From Chryseobacterium gleum (GTDB taxonomy: Bacteria; Bacteroidota; Bacteroidia; Flavobacteriales_D; Sanyastnellaceae), in assembly GCA_945874695.1 (NCBI GenBank), contig CAMCHP010000016.1, positions 1 through 46,179 of the forward strand: 46,179 bases of DNA. Direction: 5' to 3'. The position numbers and the translations under genes were made by a program. Below are positions 21,978-29,972 of this stretch, piece by piece. The notes under the pieces are model-generated. The model was not told where the DNA came from. It saw only the letters and a list, made by a program, of their open reading frames with translations, and searched no databases. Numbering within the stretch: position 1 is the stretch's first letter; every line of letters begins with the position of its first letter.

Positions 21978-22811
21978 ATGTATTTTCTTATGCGACTAAT
22001 TACCTTGTTTTGCCTGATTGTATTTGCAAATGCCATGAGCGCTCAATCAGAGTTTGCCCGTGGATACAACGACGGTTTTAAAAAGGGCTTTTGTCAGGAG
22101 CAATATTCTTGCACACCTCCAGCAGTGACTCCACCAACGCCTAACTCTGGCTACAGGACTTATAGTGATGGATATGCCCGAGGTGTAGAAGATGGTGCTG
22201 AGCGGCGCAAGTCACCTAACAAAACGAGCGAGGCGATCGAAGCAGGTTACCGCTCTGCGCGTACTGGCCAATATACAGCGCGTTCGGAGGCTGTTCAACA
22301 GAATGCAAGCAAGCCTAGAGAAGGCACATTTATTGACTTAGAACAATCCAGAAGGTCCTTTGAAGCCATTGCTGCTGCTCAAACGCCATTGAATAGAAGA
22401 AGTTCTCCTGTTTACTCGCCTCATCCGCGTAGAAAAATAAAGCCGTTGAAAGGGCTAAAGGTTCAAGTGCTAAGTGATTTTGATTCACTGTCGATAGCAA
22501 TGAATACTGAGGGATGGTCGGAGCAGGATCCGATGTTCATTGGGAGCAAACTTGGGCAGGCTTTTGCTGAGCATGCGGTTAAAGTAAATGACGCGGCGCC
22601 CTATAAAGCTTCTTTCAGCTATAGTTTTCGATCGGATAGTGGCTGCGGAGGTGTTGTGCTTTCCCAGTTGTCGTTGATCATTAGCGACAAAAACTCGAGC
22701 GAGATATTAGCTACTGCGTCATTTACGCAATCTCCGTTTAGCGGAAAGTGCATAGACGATGTTCTTTATCAGTTGGTTAACACGATGATGCAGACACCTT
22801 TAAATAAGTAA
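21978..22811 (+). CDS. Secreted hypothetical protein with GY.DG..KG repeats
   Basis: A 277-aa exported protein of unknown function. The signal peptide ends near ANAMSAQ; an in-frame ATG at 21990 gives a better signal sequence (MRLITLFCLIVFANAMSAQ) and may be the true start. Residues about 25-75 contain tyrosine/glycine motifs (GYNDGFKKGFCQEQ, YSDGYARGVEDGAER, GYRSARTGQY) that I recall from uncharacterised Flavobacteriia proteins, with a proline-rich linker between them. The C-terminal ~130 residues look like a small mixed alpha/beta domain with two cysteines that could form a disulfide (SGCGG and GKCID). Expression may be phase-variable because of the G9 tract in its promoter. Confidence 0.65.
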   Translation: MYFLMRLITLFCLIVFANAMSAQSEFARGYNDGFKKGFCQEQYSCTPPAVTPPTPNSGYRTYSDGYARGVEDGAERRKSPNKTSEAIEAGYRSARTGQYTARSEAVQQNASKPREGTFIDLEQSRRSFEAIAAAQTPLNRRSSPVYSPHPRRKIKPLKGLKVQVLSDFDSLSIAMNTEGWSEQDPMFIGSKLGQAFAEHAVKVNDAAPYKASFSYSFRSDSGCGGVVLSQLSLIISDKNSSEILATASFTQSPFSGKCIDDVLYQLVNTMMQTPLNK

Positions 22812-23080
22812 ATAGAGGTTTGAATCACGCCAGGTTTTAATGTTTGAATTCGCTACTCGTAAGCGCAATTTCCCCTTTAAAAGAAGGCGCCCTTCAAGTA
22901 GGGTTTTTAAATGCTCATTTTATGAATAAGGCTGCGTTTAGGTTTGGCTGGGATGATATTTTGTATTTCAAAATGCCTGTTGAGGCATGCATGTTTTTAA
23001 AACTATGAACTCTAATTGCCATTCTGCATGTTTTGAGATCTTTTTAGCAGGAGAATGGGCGATTTAAAAATGAAGCAATT
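22812..23080. other. AT-rich intergenic region, no gene seen
   Basis: A weak hairpin CCCT......AGGG followed by TTTTT (about 22890-22908) may terminate the upstream gene. Otherwise nothing recognisable. Confidence 0.4.
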
Positions 23081-23857
23081 ATGAAGCAGTTTCTTGTATC
23101 TCTATTTTTTTTAACAACCACAATAATTGCATTTGGTCAAAGTGAATACTATGAAGTAGTTTATTTAAAGACAGGAAGTGTTATTCGAGGAGTAATTGTT
23201 GAGCAAATTCCAAACAAACAAATCAAGATTGAAACAGCAGATGGAAATATTTTTGTTATCCAAATAGATGAAATTGAAAGAATTACAAAAGAACCTGTAA
23301 ATAATAGAAATTCGAGAGCCAAAAGCACTACAGAAGGCGGCGGCGGCTTCATCGGCTTGTCCTTATGCGCTTCATTGCCTGTTGGAGATTTCGCTGATGT
23401 TGCAGAGACGGGCGTTCAGTTGAATTTGGTGAATTTTGGATATTTGTTTTCGGACAACATAGGGGTTTCGGCGACGTGGTTCGGTGCAGCGAATTCAATG
23501 GGGGTTAAACGCCTTGACCCATGGTCTTATGGGGGGCTTATGGTTGGGCCAATGTTGTCATTTCCTATTTCTCAAGAAGTTGATTGGGTCTTGCGGCCAA
23601 TGATAGGCCTTTCGGTTGCTACGCTGCCTGTCGTAGTATTTGACAACACAGGCACGGCCATCGGAAGAGGCCCCGAGGACGCATTTTCGTTCGCATTGAA
23701 GGTCGGGACAGTTTTTAAGGTTAACGTAAGTCGCAAAGTGTCGCTGTTATTGAGTGCCGATTACTTTTCTGTAAATCCTGAATTCATTGATGCGAATTAC
23801 ACACAGCGAATAACAACCGTTTCGTTGGGTTGCGGTATAGCATATCGTCTAAAATGA
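23081..23857 (+). CDS. Outer-membrane beta-barrel-like protein with N-terminal strand-rich domain
   Basis: A 258-aa protein with a signal peptide (MKQFLVSLFFLTTTIIAFGQ). Residues about 22-75 form a small domain (YEVVYLKTGSVIRGVIVEQIPNKQIKIETADGNIFVIQIDEIERITKE) that is common at the start of Bacteroidota outer-membrane proteins. After a glycine-rich linker the last ~165 residues alternate hydrophobic and polar residues (GFIGLSLCASLPVGDFAD, NLVNFGYLFSDNIGVSATW, TTVSLGCGIAYRLK), the pattern of an eight-stranded barrel. The role is unknown. No clear promoter box is seen upstream. Confidence 0.7.
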   Translation: MKQFLVSLFFLTTTIIAFGQSEYYEVVYLKTGSVIRGVIVEQIPNKQIKIETADGNIFVIQIDEIERITKEPVNNRNSRAKSTTEGGGGFIGLSLCASLPVGDFADVAETGVQLNLVNFGYLFSDNIGVSATWFGAANSMGVKRLDPWSYGGLMVGPMLSFPISQEVDWVLRPMIGLSVATLPVVVFDNTGTAIGRGPEDAFSFALKVGTVFKVNVSRKVSLLLSADYFSVNPEFIDANYTQRITTVSLGCGIAYRLK

Positions 23858-23994
23858 AGTGTCAGTGCGTTGGGTGATGTGTTTCGTTATCGAAGTGTTC
23901 GCAGATTGTCGATTCAGTTCGAGCATTACGTGCTGATATTGTACAACATATTAGAGGATATTTTTTAGAGTGAATTCGTGAATTGCAATGACTT

Positions 23995-24564
23995 GTGAAG
24001 AATTATTACGAGATATTGGAGATTAGCTTTGGTTCAGAAATTCCTGATGTAAAAAAGGCATACAGGCGGTTAGCCTTTAAATACCACCCGGATAAGAATA
24101 GTTCTGAAAATGCTTCAGAGATATTTATTGAACTCACAGAGGCATATGAGGTTTTGAAGGATAGCTATGCAAAAAGCGAGTACGACCGTATGTATGAGCG
24201 GTTTTTTCTTCGAAATACGAAGGAAGCCGAAGGGTTGGGGTATATGTATTACGAGCAAACAAAGACCTGGGCAGACTTGGGTAGAAGGATGGCGAAAGAA
24301 TATGCTGCCATGAATTTTGATGACTTTTTAATGAGAATTTACGATGAGTTCAAGCTTGGTTTGAGCTATGTGCCAAGTATATTGTTTATTCTTTTTTGTG
24401 TTGGTGGAGCGTTCGTGTCGGTTATGATTATGGTGAAAGCTCATGTTTTAATAGGGTTTTTTTTCTTTTTGACATATGCTACAGTGAGTTACTATTTATA
24501 TGAGCGAGCGAAGAAAGACTATCTCTTGGAACGAAAGCATCGGATTTTGAATAAATACAATTGA
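23995..24564 (+). CDS. J-domain membrane protein
   Basis: A 189-aa protein with an N-terminal J domain (YYEILEISFGSEIPDVKKAYRRLAFKYHPDKN, HPD at residues 31-33, then ELTEAYEVLKD and YDRMYE). A linker is followed by two TM segments at about 124-146 and 149-169. A short basic tail ends the protein. It should recruit DnaK/Hsp70 to the membrane; it lacks the Gly/Phe and zinc domains of DnaJ. The start codon is GTG 23995; a nearby ATG at 23988 is out of frame. It is the first gene of a closely spaced same-strand cluster: the next gene starts one base after its stop. Confidence 0.85.
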   Translation: MKNYYEILEISFGSEIPDVKKAYRRLAFKYHPDKNSSENASEIFIELTEAYEVLKDSYAKSEYDRMYERFFLRNTKEAEGLGYMYYEQTKTWADLGRRMAKEYAAMNFDDFLMRIYDEFKLGLSYVPSILFILFCVGGAFVSVMIMVKAHVLIGFFFFLTYATVSYYLYERAKKDYLLERKHRILNKYN

Positions 24565-24565
24565 A

Positions 24566-24751
24566 ATGGAGGCAATTTTTCTTTTAATAATTAATGTTGG
24601 GATTTGTTTCTTAATCGCAACAGCTGGAAAAAAGCGAAAAATAGGGTTTTGGTGGAGTTTCTTCCTGAGTTTTTTTCTTAGCCCGATTGTCGGTGGAATA
24701 ATAACAATGCTGAGTCCAAAAGTTTTTGATTTTGAAGAGAATAACAACTGA
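24566..24751 (+). CDS. Small two-TM membrane protein
   Basis: A 61-aa protein with two hydrophobic segments (EAIFLLIINVGICFLIATAG and WWSFFLSFFLSPIVGGIITML) separated by a basic GKKRKIG turn. I recall similar small proteins in Bacteroidota but no known function. Its ATG follows the J-domain gene stop by one base, so it is probably translated from the same message. Confidence 0.7.
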   Translation: MEAIFLLIINVGICFLIATAGKKRKIGFWWSFFLSFFLSPIVGGIITMLSPKVFDFEENNN

Positions 24752-24765
24752 TAAATAATTGCAAA

Positions 24766-24966
24766 ATGAAAAAAGGTTTTGGTATATTTTTTCTTGTCGT
24801 AGGGCCATTGAATCTTATTATTGCTATGGCCACCATTATTGGCGCCCCTGAAACTGCGGCAAACTTTGCAGATAAAATAGGGCGGCAGATCTTAATGGGC
24901 ATCGGGTTCATAGGATTGGGCTATTGGCTTTACAATTCGGCGAAATCTTCAAATGATAATGGTTAG
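24766..24966 (+). CDS. Small two-TM membrane protein
   Basis: A 66-aa protein with two predicted TM helices (GIFFLVVGPLNLIIAMATIIG and QILMGIGFIGLGYWLY) and a short polar linker. The start ATG 24766 lies 14 nt after the previous stop. No family is recognised. It could be a structural subunit of a membrane complex with its neighbours, but only position suggests this. Confidence 0.65.
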   Translation: MKKGFGIFFLVVGPLNLIIAMATIIGAPETAANFADKIGRQILMGIGFIGLGYWLYNSAKSSNDNG

Positions 24967-25016
24967 AGCTCACAACGGAGCTCCATGGGTTATTTGGATG
25001 CGTAAATTAGACTCTT

Positions 25017-25364
25017 ATGAAAGATTGGGGTAATTTCAGCCGCATTGTTCGCACGGTTGAGAAAAGTTCAGGTTTTGCACGGCATGAACCAGAGAGCGAC
25101 GATTTTTTTTATAGTGCGCTGTTATCCAGGCCTGAGTGGCAAACAAAACGCTTAGAAATCTTTCACCGTGATGCTAACAGGTGTGCTTTTTGCCAATCAG
25201 CCAAAAACCTTGAAGTCCATCACCGACAATACCATTATTCCGAGTCTACTGGGCAACATCTCCCGCCTTGGCAATACGCAGACGCTCTATTGATTACGGT
25301 TTGCAAGAAATGCCATGATAAAGGTCATCAAAGCTTTCGCGTACCAACGTATAAAGTAAAATAA
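25017..25364 (+). CDS. HNH-type nuclease
   Basis: A 115-aa protein with a compact HNH/zinc domain. C56 and C59 (CAFC), H68-H69 (LEVHHRQY), and C96, C99, H100 and H104 (CKKCHDKGH) provide a four-Cys zinc site and the catalytic histidine pair of the HNH beta-beta-alpha fold. The N-terminal 45 residues show no known domain. Such nucleases cut DNA and occur in defence systems, prophages and homing elements; no phage genes are nearby. The next gene starts one base after its stop, so it is part of a cassette with the helical and DUF4407 proteins. Confidence 0.8.
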   Translation: MKDWGNFSRIVRTVEKSSGFARHEPESDDFFYSALLSRPEWQTKRLEIFHRDANRCAFCQSAKNLEVHHRQYHYSESTGQHLPPWQYADALLITVCKKCHDKGHQSFRVPTYKVK

Positions 25365-25365
25365 T

Positions 25366-25917
25366 ATGGGTCTAATTGATTGGTTTCGATCATCAAAACG
25401 AAACGAGATACAAAACGGTGAGATCGATGAAGAGCGTTTCATTGAGAACACTCCTCCCCTGAATGGCATTGGTGAACAGGCCGTCTTAGAAAAGGCTGAA
25501 GCTCCAAGTGAAGGAATTGAACTGATCTTCAGTTATCTAGCTCAAGACTTTGAAGAGCGAGGTTACAACGATGCAATGACCAACCCTGATACGACCTACA
25601 AAGAAGACAACATCAAACTGCTGCGTTATGATCTCGCATTGCGTATTGACCAGGTTGATAGTTACTATTCAGACATGAAGAATACCTTGGACTTTCACAT
25701 CAAGACGCGTTCGCGTTCGGGCTTAATAGACATGGTAGAGGCTCTTCAAACAAAACTGTTCTTGCTTAACGAACATATCGAGAAACTCAACAAATTCAAG
25801 ACAGAGTCAGAGAGTCAAACAGGTGTCTCTGAACGTGTGGTGCTTTCATACAAGCGCGGCTTTTCACGGGGTTTGGCGGCGCTATCACATGCCCAAATTT
25901 TGAATAAACCTCTTTGA
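25366..25917 (+). CDS. Helical hypothetical protein, middle gene of the HNH-DUF4407 cassette
   Basis: A 183-aa soluble protein without signal peptide or TM. The N-terminus (MGLIDWFRSSKR) is followed by an acidic stretch. Residues about 65-165 are predicted helical (IKLLRYDLALRIDQVDSYYS, LIDMVEALQTKLFLLNEHIEKLNKF) and may form a coiled coil. The ending has a basic aromatic motif (SYKRGFSRGLAAL). No family recognised. It lies between an HNH nuclease (1-nt gap) and a DUF4407 membrane protein (2-nt gap), so it may connect them physically. This is inference from gene order. Confidence 0.7.
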   Translation: MGLIDWFRSSKRNEIQNGEIDEERFIENTPPLNGIGEQAVLEKAEAPSEGIELIFSYLAQDFEERGYNDAMTNPDTTYKEDNIKLLRYDLALRIDQVDSYYSDMKNTLDFHIKTRSRSGLIDMVEALQTKLFLLNEHIEKLNKFKTESESQTGVSERVVLSYKRGFSRGLAALSHAQILNKPL

Positions 25918-25919
25918 AT

Positions 25920-26906
25920 ATGAAAGACTGGTGGCTAAGGTTTGGATGCTTTCTCACAGGGTATAACTACAAGATTGTGCGCAATTGTAGTGAAGCTGCT
26001 GCGAAAACCGTCAAGAAATACACCGCTGCAATGCTTATTGTAATGATTGTTTGGGCTCTAGTCGGGTACATTTTCGCAGAAGTTTATATGGGGCTGCAAG
26101 CATTTGGGGCTGCAGTGACTTCAATTGTTGCAGTCATTATTATTGTGCAAATTGAACGGCAAATCATCTTAAACATTGAAACTTCAAATTGGGCCCTTGG
26201 CTTTAGAGGGGCGATTGCACTTATCATGGCCGCCATAGGTTCAATGGTAATTGACCAAATTATTTTCAAAGATGACATCGATATTGAGAAGTCAAAGCAA
26301 CTCGGACAATTGGTAAATGAGACGACAGCCACTCGGCTTGAATTGTTAAATGCAGAAATAGAATCATATCAAGGGCAAGTAGATACCTTGAATATTGAGA
26401 AAGACATGCTTTTAGCTGAGTTAATAGCCATGCCCAATATACCGTCGACGCAAATCAATGAGATACCAACGCCATACAAGTACCCAGAGATCAAACAGAT
26501 TAACGGTCGTGATACACTTGTTGAGAAGAGTGGTATGCGAATGCAAAAGAGTACGACAATTATTGAGATACCTAACCCGCAATGGGAAAGAGTTGACGGC
26601 TTTGATGAAAATATCACTGCAATTAATGCTCAGATCGACACACTCAAACAAATAAAGCTCAAGACGCGAGATGCTGTTGAACTTGAATTGAAAAGTAAGC
26701 GTGGTTTACTACAAGAACTCCAAGCTCTTAAAACAGTAGTCGGCAAATCATGGATCAGCATGGCGGTCTACCTTATGTGGTTTCTACTGTTCTTTTTTAT
26801 TGAACTCTTTGTCTTGGTTTCCAAAGTCTCAGATAGGAACTCAGACTACGAACGAACAGTACAGCACCAAATTAACACGAGAATTAGAGCGATTGAGCAG
26901 CTTTAG
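25920..26906 (+). CDS. DUF4407-like membrane protein with long coiled coil
   Basis: A 328-aa protein that fits the DUF4407 layout. There is a short N-terminal WWLRFGCFLTGYN motif, three TM segments between about residues 34 and 115 (AMLIVMIVWALVGYIFAEVY, AVTSIVAVIIIVQIERQIIL, FRGAIALIMAAIGSMVID), and a long coiled-coil region (about 120-275). A last TM (MAVYLMWFLLFFFIELFVLV) precedes a polar tail. The function of DUF4407 is unknown. ATG 25920 is used, 2 nt after the previous stop. Together with the HNH and helical proteins it could form a membrane-sensor-plus-nuclease system. Confidence 0.75.
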   Translation: MKDWWLRFGCFLTGYNYKIVRNCSEAAAKTVKKYTAAMLIVMIVWALVGYIFAEVYMGLQAFGAAVTSIVAVIIIVQIERQIILNIETSNWALGFRGAIALIMAAIGSMVIDQIIFKDDIDIEKSKQLGQLVNETTATRLELLNAEIESYQGQVDTLNIEKDMLLAELIAMPNIPSTQINEIPTPYKYPEIKQINGRDTLVEKSGMRMQKSTTIIEIPNPQWERVDGFDENITAINAQIDTLKQIKLKTRDAVELELKSKRGLLQELQALKTVVGKSWISMAVYLMWFLLFFFIELFVLVSKVSDRNSDYERTVQHQINTRIRAIEQL

Positions 26907-27166
26907 GAGAATATAATCCAATGCTTTTTTGCTTTATTATCCCGATTGCAAGTTTTTAGGGTGTATCGATATGGCGTCGCCATCGCACGCAGTCAAACCT
27001 TCTTTGCTCCATGTTGATCATGTGCTAACGGCATATTATATACCATCAAGACATTGTGTTAGCATTAGCCGCGCCATACGTTTGCACCAACTTTGTTTGA
27101 CTCGCCACGTTTTCTACAGCTTGATTTGACAATTGATGTTTTTTTTAAACCTTATTAACTCCGAAA
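26907..27166. other. Intergenic, inverted repeat TGCTAAC ... GTTAGCA
   Basis: A distant inverted repeat (TGCTAAC near 27020, GTTAGCA near 27058) is the only structure noticed. No gene seen. Confidence 0.3.
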
Positions 27167-27832
27167 ATGATAAAATCATCACGCCCCGTATTGTTTTTTT
27201 TCTTTACCTTTTTTATTGGTTTTACTTCGTGTACAGTTGAAAAGCGCGTTCACCTGCCTGGTTATCATGTTGAATGGAATCACAAGACCAAGAAAATTGA
27301 TAGCACTACAAATCCATCGGCAGTAGACGATTTGATGGAATCAGTTGCTTTGGCGATACCTGTGGAAATTGACGTTGATTCGCAAGTAGTTACGGCCTCA
27401 TCAAATGATGATGACATAATGCCGATAATAGGTTCAGCACCTTCATTTATCGATGTGAAGGCAGGCAGTAATGATAACACGAGTCGAACATCGCAAATTC
27501 ATTCAGAGGCAATGACCACTTTCGACGATGCGATAACTACGGCACCGTTGATGTCTAAGAATGAAGTAAGAAATGCAAAACGCAGTGCTAAAATTGAGGT
27601 GAAAGCCGCAAAGAAGACTAACTCTAGTGGAAAGAGTCAATTAGTGGCGCTTGTTTTGGTTTTGCTCGTAGGGGTGCTTGGCATCCATCGTTTTTATTTG
27701 GGCCATATCGGCATAGGAATCCTTATGTTACTCACAGGGGGGCTCTGCGGAATACTCGTGTTGGTAGATTTAATTATGATTCTTACCGGTGACCTAAAGC
27801 CGAAGGGTGGTGAGTATACTACAACACTTTAG
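27167..27832 (+). CDS. TM2-domain lipoprotein-like protein
   Basis: A 221-aa protein with a lipoprotein-type signal (FFFFTFFIGFTSC, lipobox cysteine near residue 22) followed by the TVEKRVHLPGYHVEW motif seen at the start of a Bacteroidota family. A long polar linker leads to a C-terminal TM2 domain (LVALVLVLLVGVLGIHRFYLGHIGIGILMLLTGGLCGILVLVDLIMIL) with the typical G-x-HRFYLG turn. Its function is unknown. A DUF2752 gene starts 22 nt after the stop. A strong hairpin (27863-27892) directly follows this gene and overlaps the next one. Confidence 0.85.
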   Translation: MIKSSRPVLFFFFTFFIGFTSCTVEKRVHLPGYHVEWNHKTKKIDSTTNPSAVDDLMESVALAIPVEIDVDSQVVTASSNDDDIMPIIGSAPSFIDVKAGSNDNTSRTSQIHSEAMTTFDDAITTAPLMSKNEVRNAKRSAKIEVKAAKKTNSSGKSQLVALVLVLLVGVLGIHRFYLGHIGIGILMLLTGGLCGILVLVDLIMILTGDLKPKGGEYTTTL

Positions 27833-27854
27833 GCCGTCAATTTTTTGGTATAGA

Positions 27855-28139
27855 ATGAAATTAGGAGGATTGGTTTTAGCACCAATCCTCCTTTTAATTC
27901 TTCCGGCTGATTACTTTGACTCCGGGGAGTCAGTGTGCTTGTCGGTGCGGTTTTTCGATCAAACATGTTATGCTTGCGGTCTAACTAGGGCAATGCAGCA
28001 TATGATTCATTTACATTTTACAGAGGCATATACCTATAATAAGCTGGTCTTAGTTGTTTCCCCTCTTATTTGTGCTCTTTATTTGAAGGAGGTATGGGTA
28101 ACGCTAAAGTGGTTATTATCTAATCGAAGCGTGTCTTAA
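27855..28139 (+). CDS. DUF2752 small membrane protein
   Basis: A 94-aa protein with the DUF2752 core CLSVRFFDQTCYACGLTRAMQHMIHLHFTEAY, including the conserved C.ACGLTRA motif, flanked by two hydrophobic segments. DUF2752 proteins are integral membrane proteins of unknown function and I recall them next to TM2-domain genes, as here. ATG 27855 is preferred to an overlapping upstream start. Codons 3-13 form one of the strongest hairpins in the window, followed by TTTT, so expression may depend on read-through or unfolding. Confidence 0.8.
   Translation: MKLGGLVLAPILLLILPADYFDSGESVCLSVRFFDQTCYACGLTRAMQHMIHLHFTEAYTYNKLVLVVSPLICALYLKEVWVTLKWLLSNRSVS
27863..27895 (+). terminator. Perfect 11-bp hairpin with T-run inside the DUF2752 5' coding region
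   Basis: AGGAGGATTGG (27863-27873) pairs perfectly with CCAATCCTCCT (27882-27892) across an 8-nt loop, followed by TTT. It would terminate the TM2 transcript, yet it also encodes LGGLVLAPILL. Confidence 0.6.
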
Positions 28140-28342
28140 CGCGATTCGATTGGATGAATCTTGGGTTGGTCAATCGGCTGCTTTTCGAACTGTTCCTCAA
28201 CTATTTTTGGTCGAGCCAGGTGCTACCATATAAAACGCCCTGTCGAGTTTTGATTAAACGTTTGTTTATTCAAAAAAGACCAGTTGATTAGGTTTGTTAG
28301 AAAAATGCAACTGTTATAAGAAAGTAATTTGTAATCGGGTTA

Positions 28343-28831
28343 TTGACGATACTGTTAGGATCCTTCGGCTGCAAGAAAAGCAAACTGTCGAAGGAAATTT
28401 GCCATTGTGCTGAATCGGGAGGGCTGCAGTCTGTCTTGACATTTGAGTATTATGATAGGGATGTTTTGGTGGTAGAAGAAATTAGCTTTACCATACCCCA
28501 CGTCGTCACGCCTAACAATGACGGAATAAACCACACCTAAACGATCAACGGCGGCATCAACGCTGGACCTTTGCAAGTCAAAATCTACAATCGACGAGGG
28601 GTTTTAAGAAATATCGTATACGAGGACAAAGATTATAAGGGTAATTGGAGAGCAAATGGAGTAAAAGATGGTAAATACGATTACGAAGTGATTATTTATG
28701 ACGGCAGAAGGTTCACCGGACACGTCTGCGTTTTTCGAGAAAGTATCGAGACTACACCGGAGGTCTGCAAATCGGGTTTGTTTCCGCCGGACGGTAAGCA
28801 ATCGATTTATTTGGATCAATTGCTGTGGTAA
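28343..28831 (+). pseudogene. Lipoprotein with gliding-motility-type C-terminal domain, interrupted by one TAA
   Basis: The reading frame is open from about 28328 (TTG 28343 is a possible start) to 28831 except for TAA at 28538-28540. Upstream the frame encodes a lipoprotein-like start (LLGSFGCKKSK). Then it continues into HVVTPNNDGINHT, the usual beginning of the gliding motility-associated C-terminal domain. After the stop the same frame continues with INGGINAGPLQVKIYNRRG, GNWRANGVKDGKYDYEVIIYDG, which completes that domain. A single substitution probably created the stop. The product would be a type IX-secreted surface lipoprotein if repaired. The start is unclear, so a 5' truncation is also possible. 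Confidence 0.7.
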
Positions 28832-29255
28832 AGCGTTCTGTTTGTCAAGGAAATATGGTGTCTATCCGTAGAAAAAATGATTGTCCGTAAAGGCATGATA
28901 ATGAGGGCTTAAAATGGATTAACGGGTTATTTTGTGCGTGAAGACGATGACGGACTTATTTTTTGGCGCATACTGCGTACGCAAGCGCGATTCATCGCGC
29001 CACACATCACCAACGATGACAGCTGTAGGGTAGCCGGTTTACTGCGGCCGCAGCATTTATTCCGCTTTGAGTGTGCATTGAAGACGGTGGTTTATTTCAT
29101 TATAAGTCGGGAATTTCTAGACAATAACGGGTAGTCACCTGTAAAAAAAGCAGTTGTATAATTCCTCTTGTCGACATTGGGCAAGCGATAGCATAGCCGG
29201 CCACGCATGACTATAAGGTTTATAAGTTCACCCCGTATTGTTCGCGTGTGCCGGC
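28832..29255. other. Gene-free stretch with one palindromic repeat
   Basis: GCGCGATTCATCGCGC at 28985-29000 belongs to the same family as 4161-4216 and 17862-17880. No promoter or gene is recognised in the rest; the 66-aa frame covering the repeat is not convincing. Confidence 0.6.
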
Positions 29256-29606
29256 TTACTTCGTTTTGTGAGTAACTTGTGCCTTCAACACCGCTATCAT
29301 TTCATCCTTCTCGCGCAGCCGGGCTTCGTACTGCTCAATAAGCTTATCTGGCAGGTATACGTACTGCCCAAAATTACCACCACTTTGGTTGTTCGAGGTA
29401 AAAATGGTGGTGCTGTCGTTGAACAATTCAGCGATTTCGATGCCCAGCACCTCGGCCAAGCGCGCGATTTCCTGTGCTCGAAAATCAACCTGCCCCGTCT
29501 CACGTCGGCTGTATTGCGATTGCTCTAAACCGAGTAAATCACTGATGTACTCTTGTGAATACCCGCGTTGCATGCGGTAAAACTGGACTTTTTCGTTGAG
29601 CTGCAT
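29256..29606 (-). CDS. XRE-family transcriptional regulator
   Basis: A 116-aa protein. The N-terminal helix-turn-helix is KVQFYRMQRGYSQEYISDLLGLEQSQYSRRETGQVDFRAQEIARLAEVLG, a classic XRE/Cro domain. A short linker and a C-terminal helix (LIEQYEARLREKDEMIAVLKAQV) probably form a coiled-coil dimer interface. It likely represses or activates nearby genes and possibly itself. A TATATTTG box is at 29633-29640. It lies 94 bp downstream of the broken hipA on the same strand, so it could have become part of the residual hip region. Confidence 0.85.
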   Translation of the reverse strand: MQLNEKVQFYRMQRGYSQEYISDLLGLEQSQYSRRETGQVDFRAQEIARLAEVLGIEIAELFNDSTTIFTSNNQSGGNFGQYVYLPDKLIEQYEARLREKDEMIAVLKAQVTHKTK

Positions 29607-29632
29607 GGTTATTCGAGATTCGCGTAAGCCTA

Positions 29633-29640
29633 CAAATATA
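29633..29640 (-). promoter_or_regulatory. -7 box TATATTTG for the XRE gene
   Basis: An exact TAnnTTTG match on the minus strand, 26 nt before the ATG at 29606. A -33 element was not identified clearly. Confidence 0.5.
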
Positions 29641-29699
29641 GCGATTCTTGACTTTAACAGCAGCCCAGGGTCTCGCTACGTATTTCAGCAGAATGCGCA

Positions 29700-29972
29700 T
29701 TAATGCCTACCCCAACGATCAGGTGAGGAGTCAAGGAAAGCACCGAAGTTCGTTTTGTCGTCGTTGAGATAGTGCGGTCCTGAGAACAATTCCAAATCGG
29801 GATCGAGAACTTGGGCAAAACCTGATTGTAGCCACTGAGGGTCATATTCAAATGCGAATACTTCCTTTCCGCGCAGCAATTCGGAATGGAGCACCCCCAT
29901 TGGCTGAGGGCCATTCACGCCGTCCCAGTCGGCAAAAACGTAAATGTCACGGCGCGAGGTAAGCTTGCTCAT
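29700..29972 (-). pseudogene. hipA: HipA N-terminal fragment (truncated toxin kinase)
   Basis: A 90-aa frame matches only the beginning of HipA: VFADWDGVNGPQPMGVLHSELLRGKEVFAFEYD, LDPDLELFSGPHY, FGAFLDSSPDRWGR. A full HipA has more than 400 residues with the kinase core; none of it follows. After WGRH a TAA ends the frame, but shifting the frame gives ALMR, the residues expected after 'DRWGR'. This points to a frameshift plus deletion of the remainder before 29606. The start overlaps the hipB stop by 4 nt, as in intact operons. An alternative is a HipS-like small antitoxin as in three-gene hipBST systems, but no hipT is present. Confidence 0.7.

Noticed and set aside
28934-29134. 66-aa plus-strand frame
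   Set aside because: It contains the GCGCGATTCATCGCGC repeat and lacks a promoter or recognisable domain.
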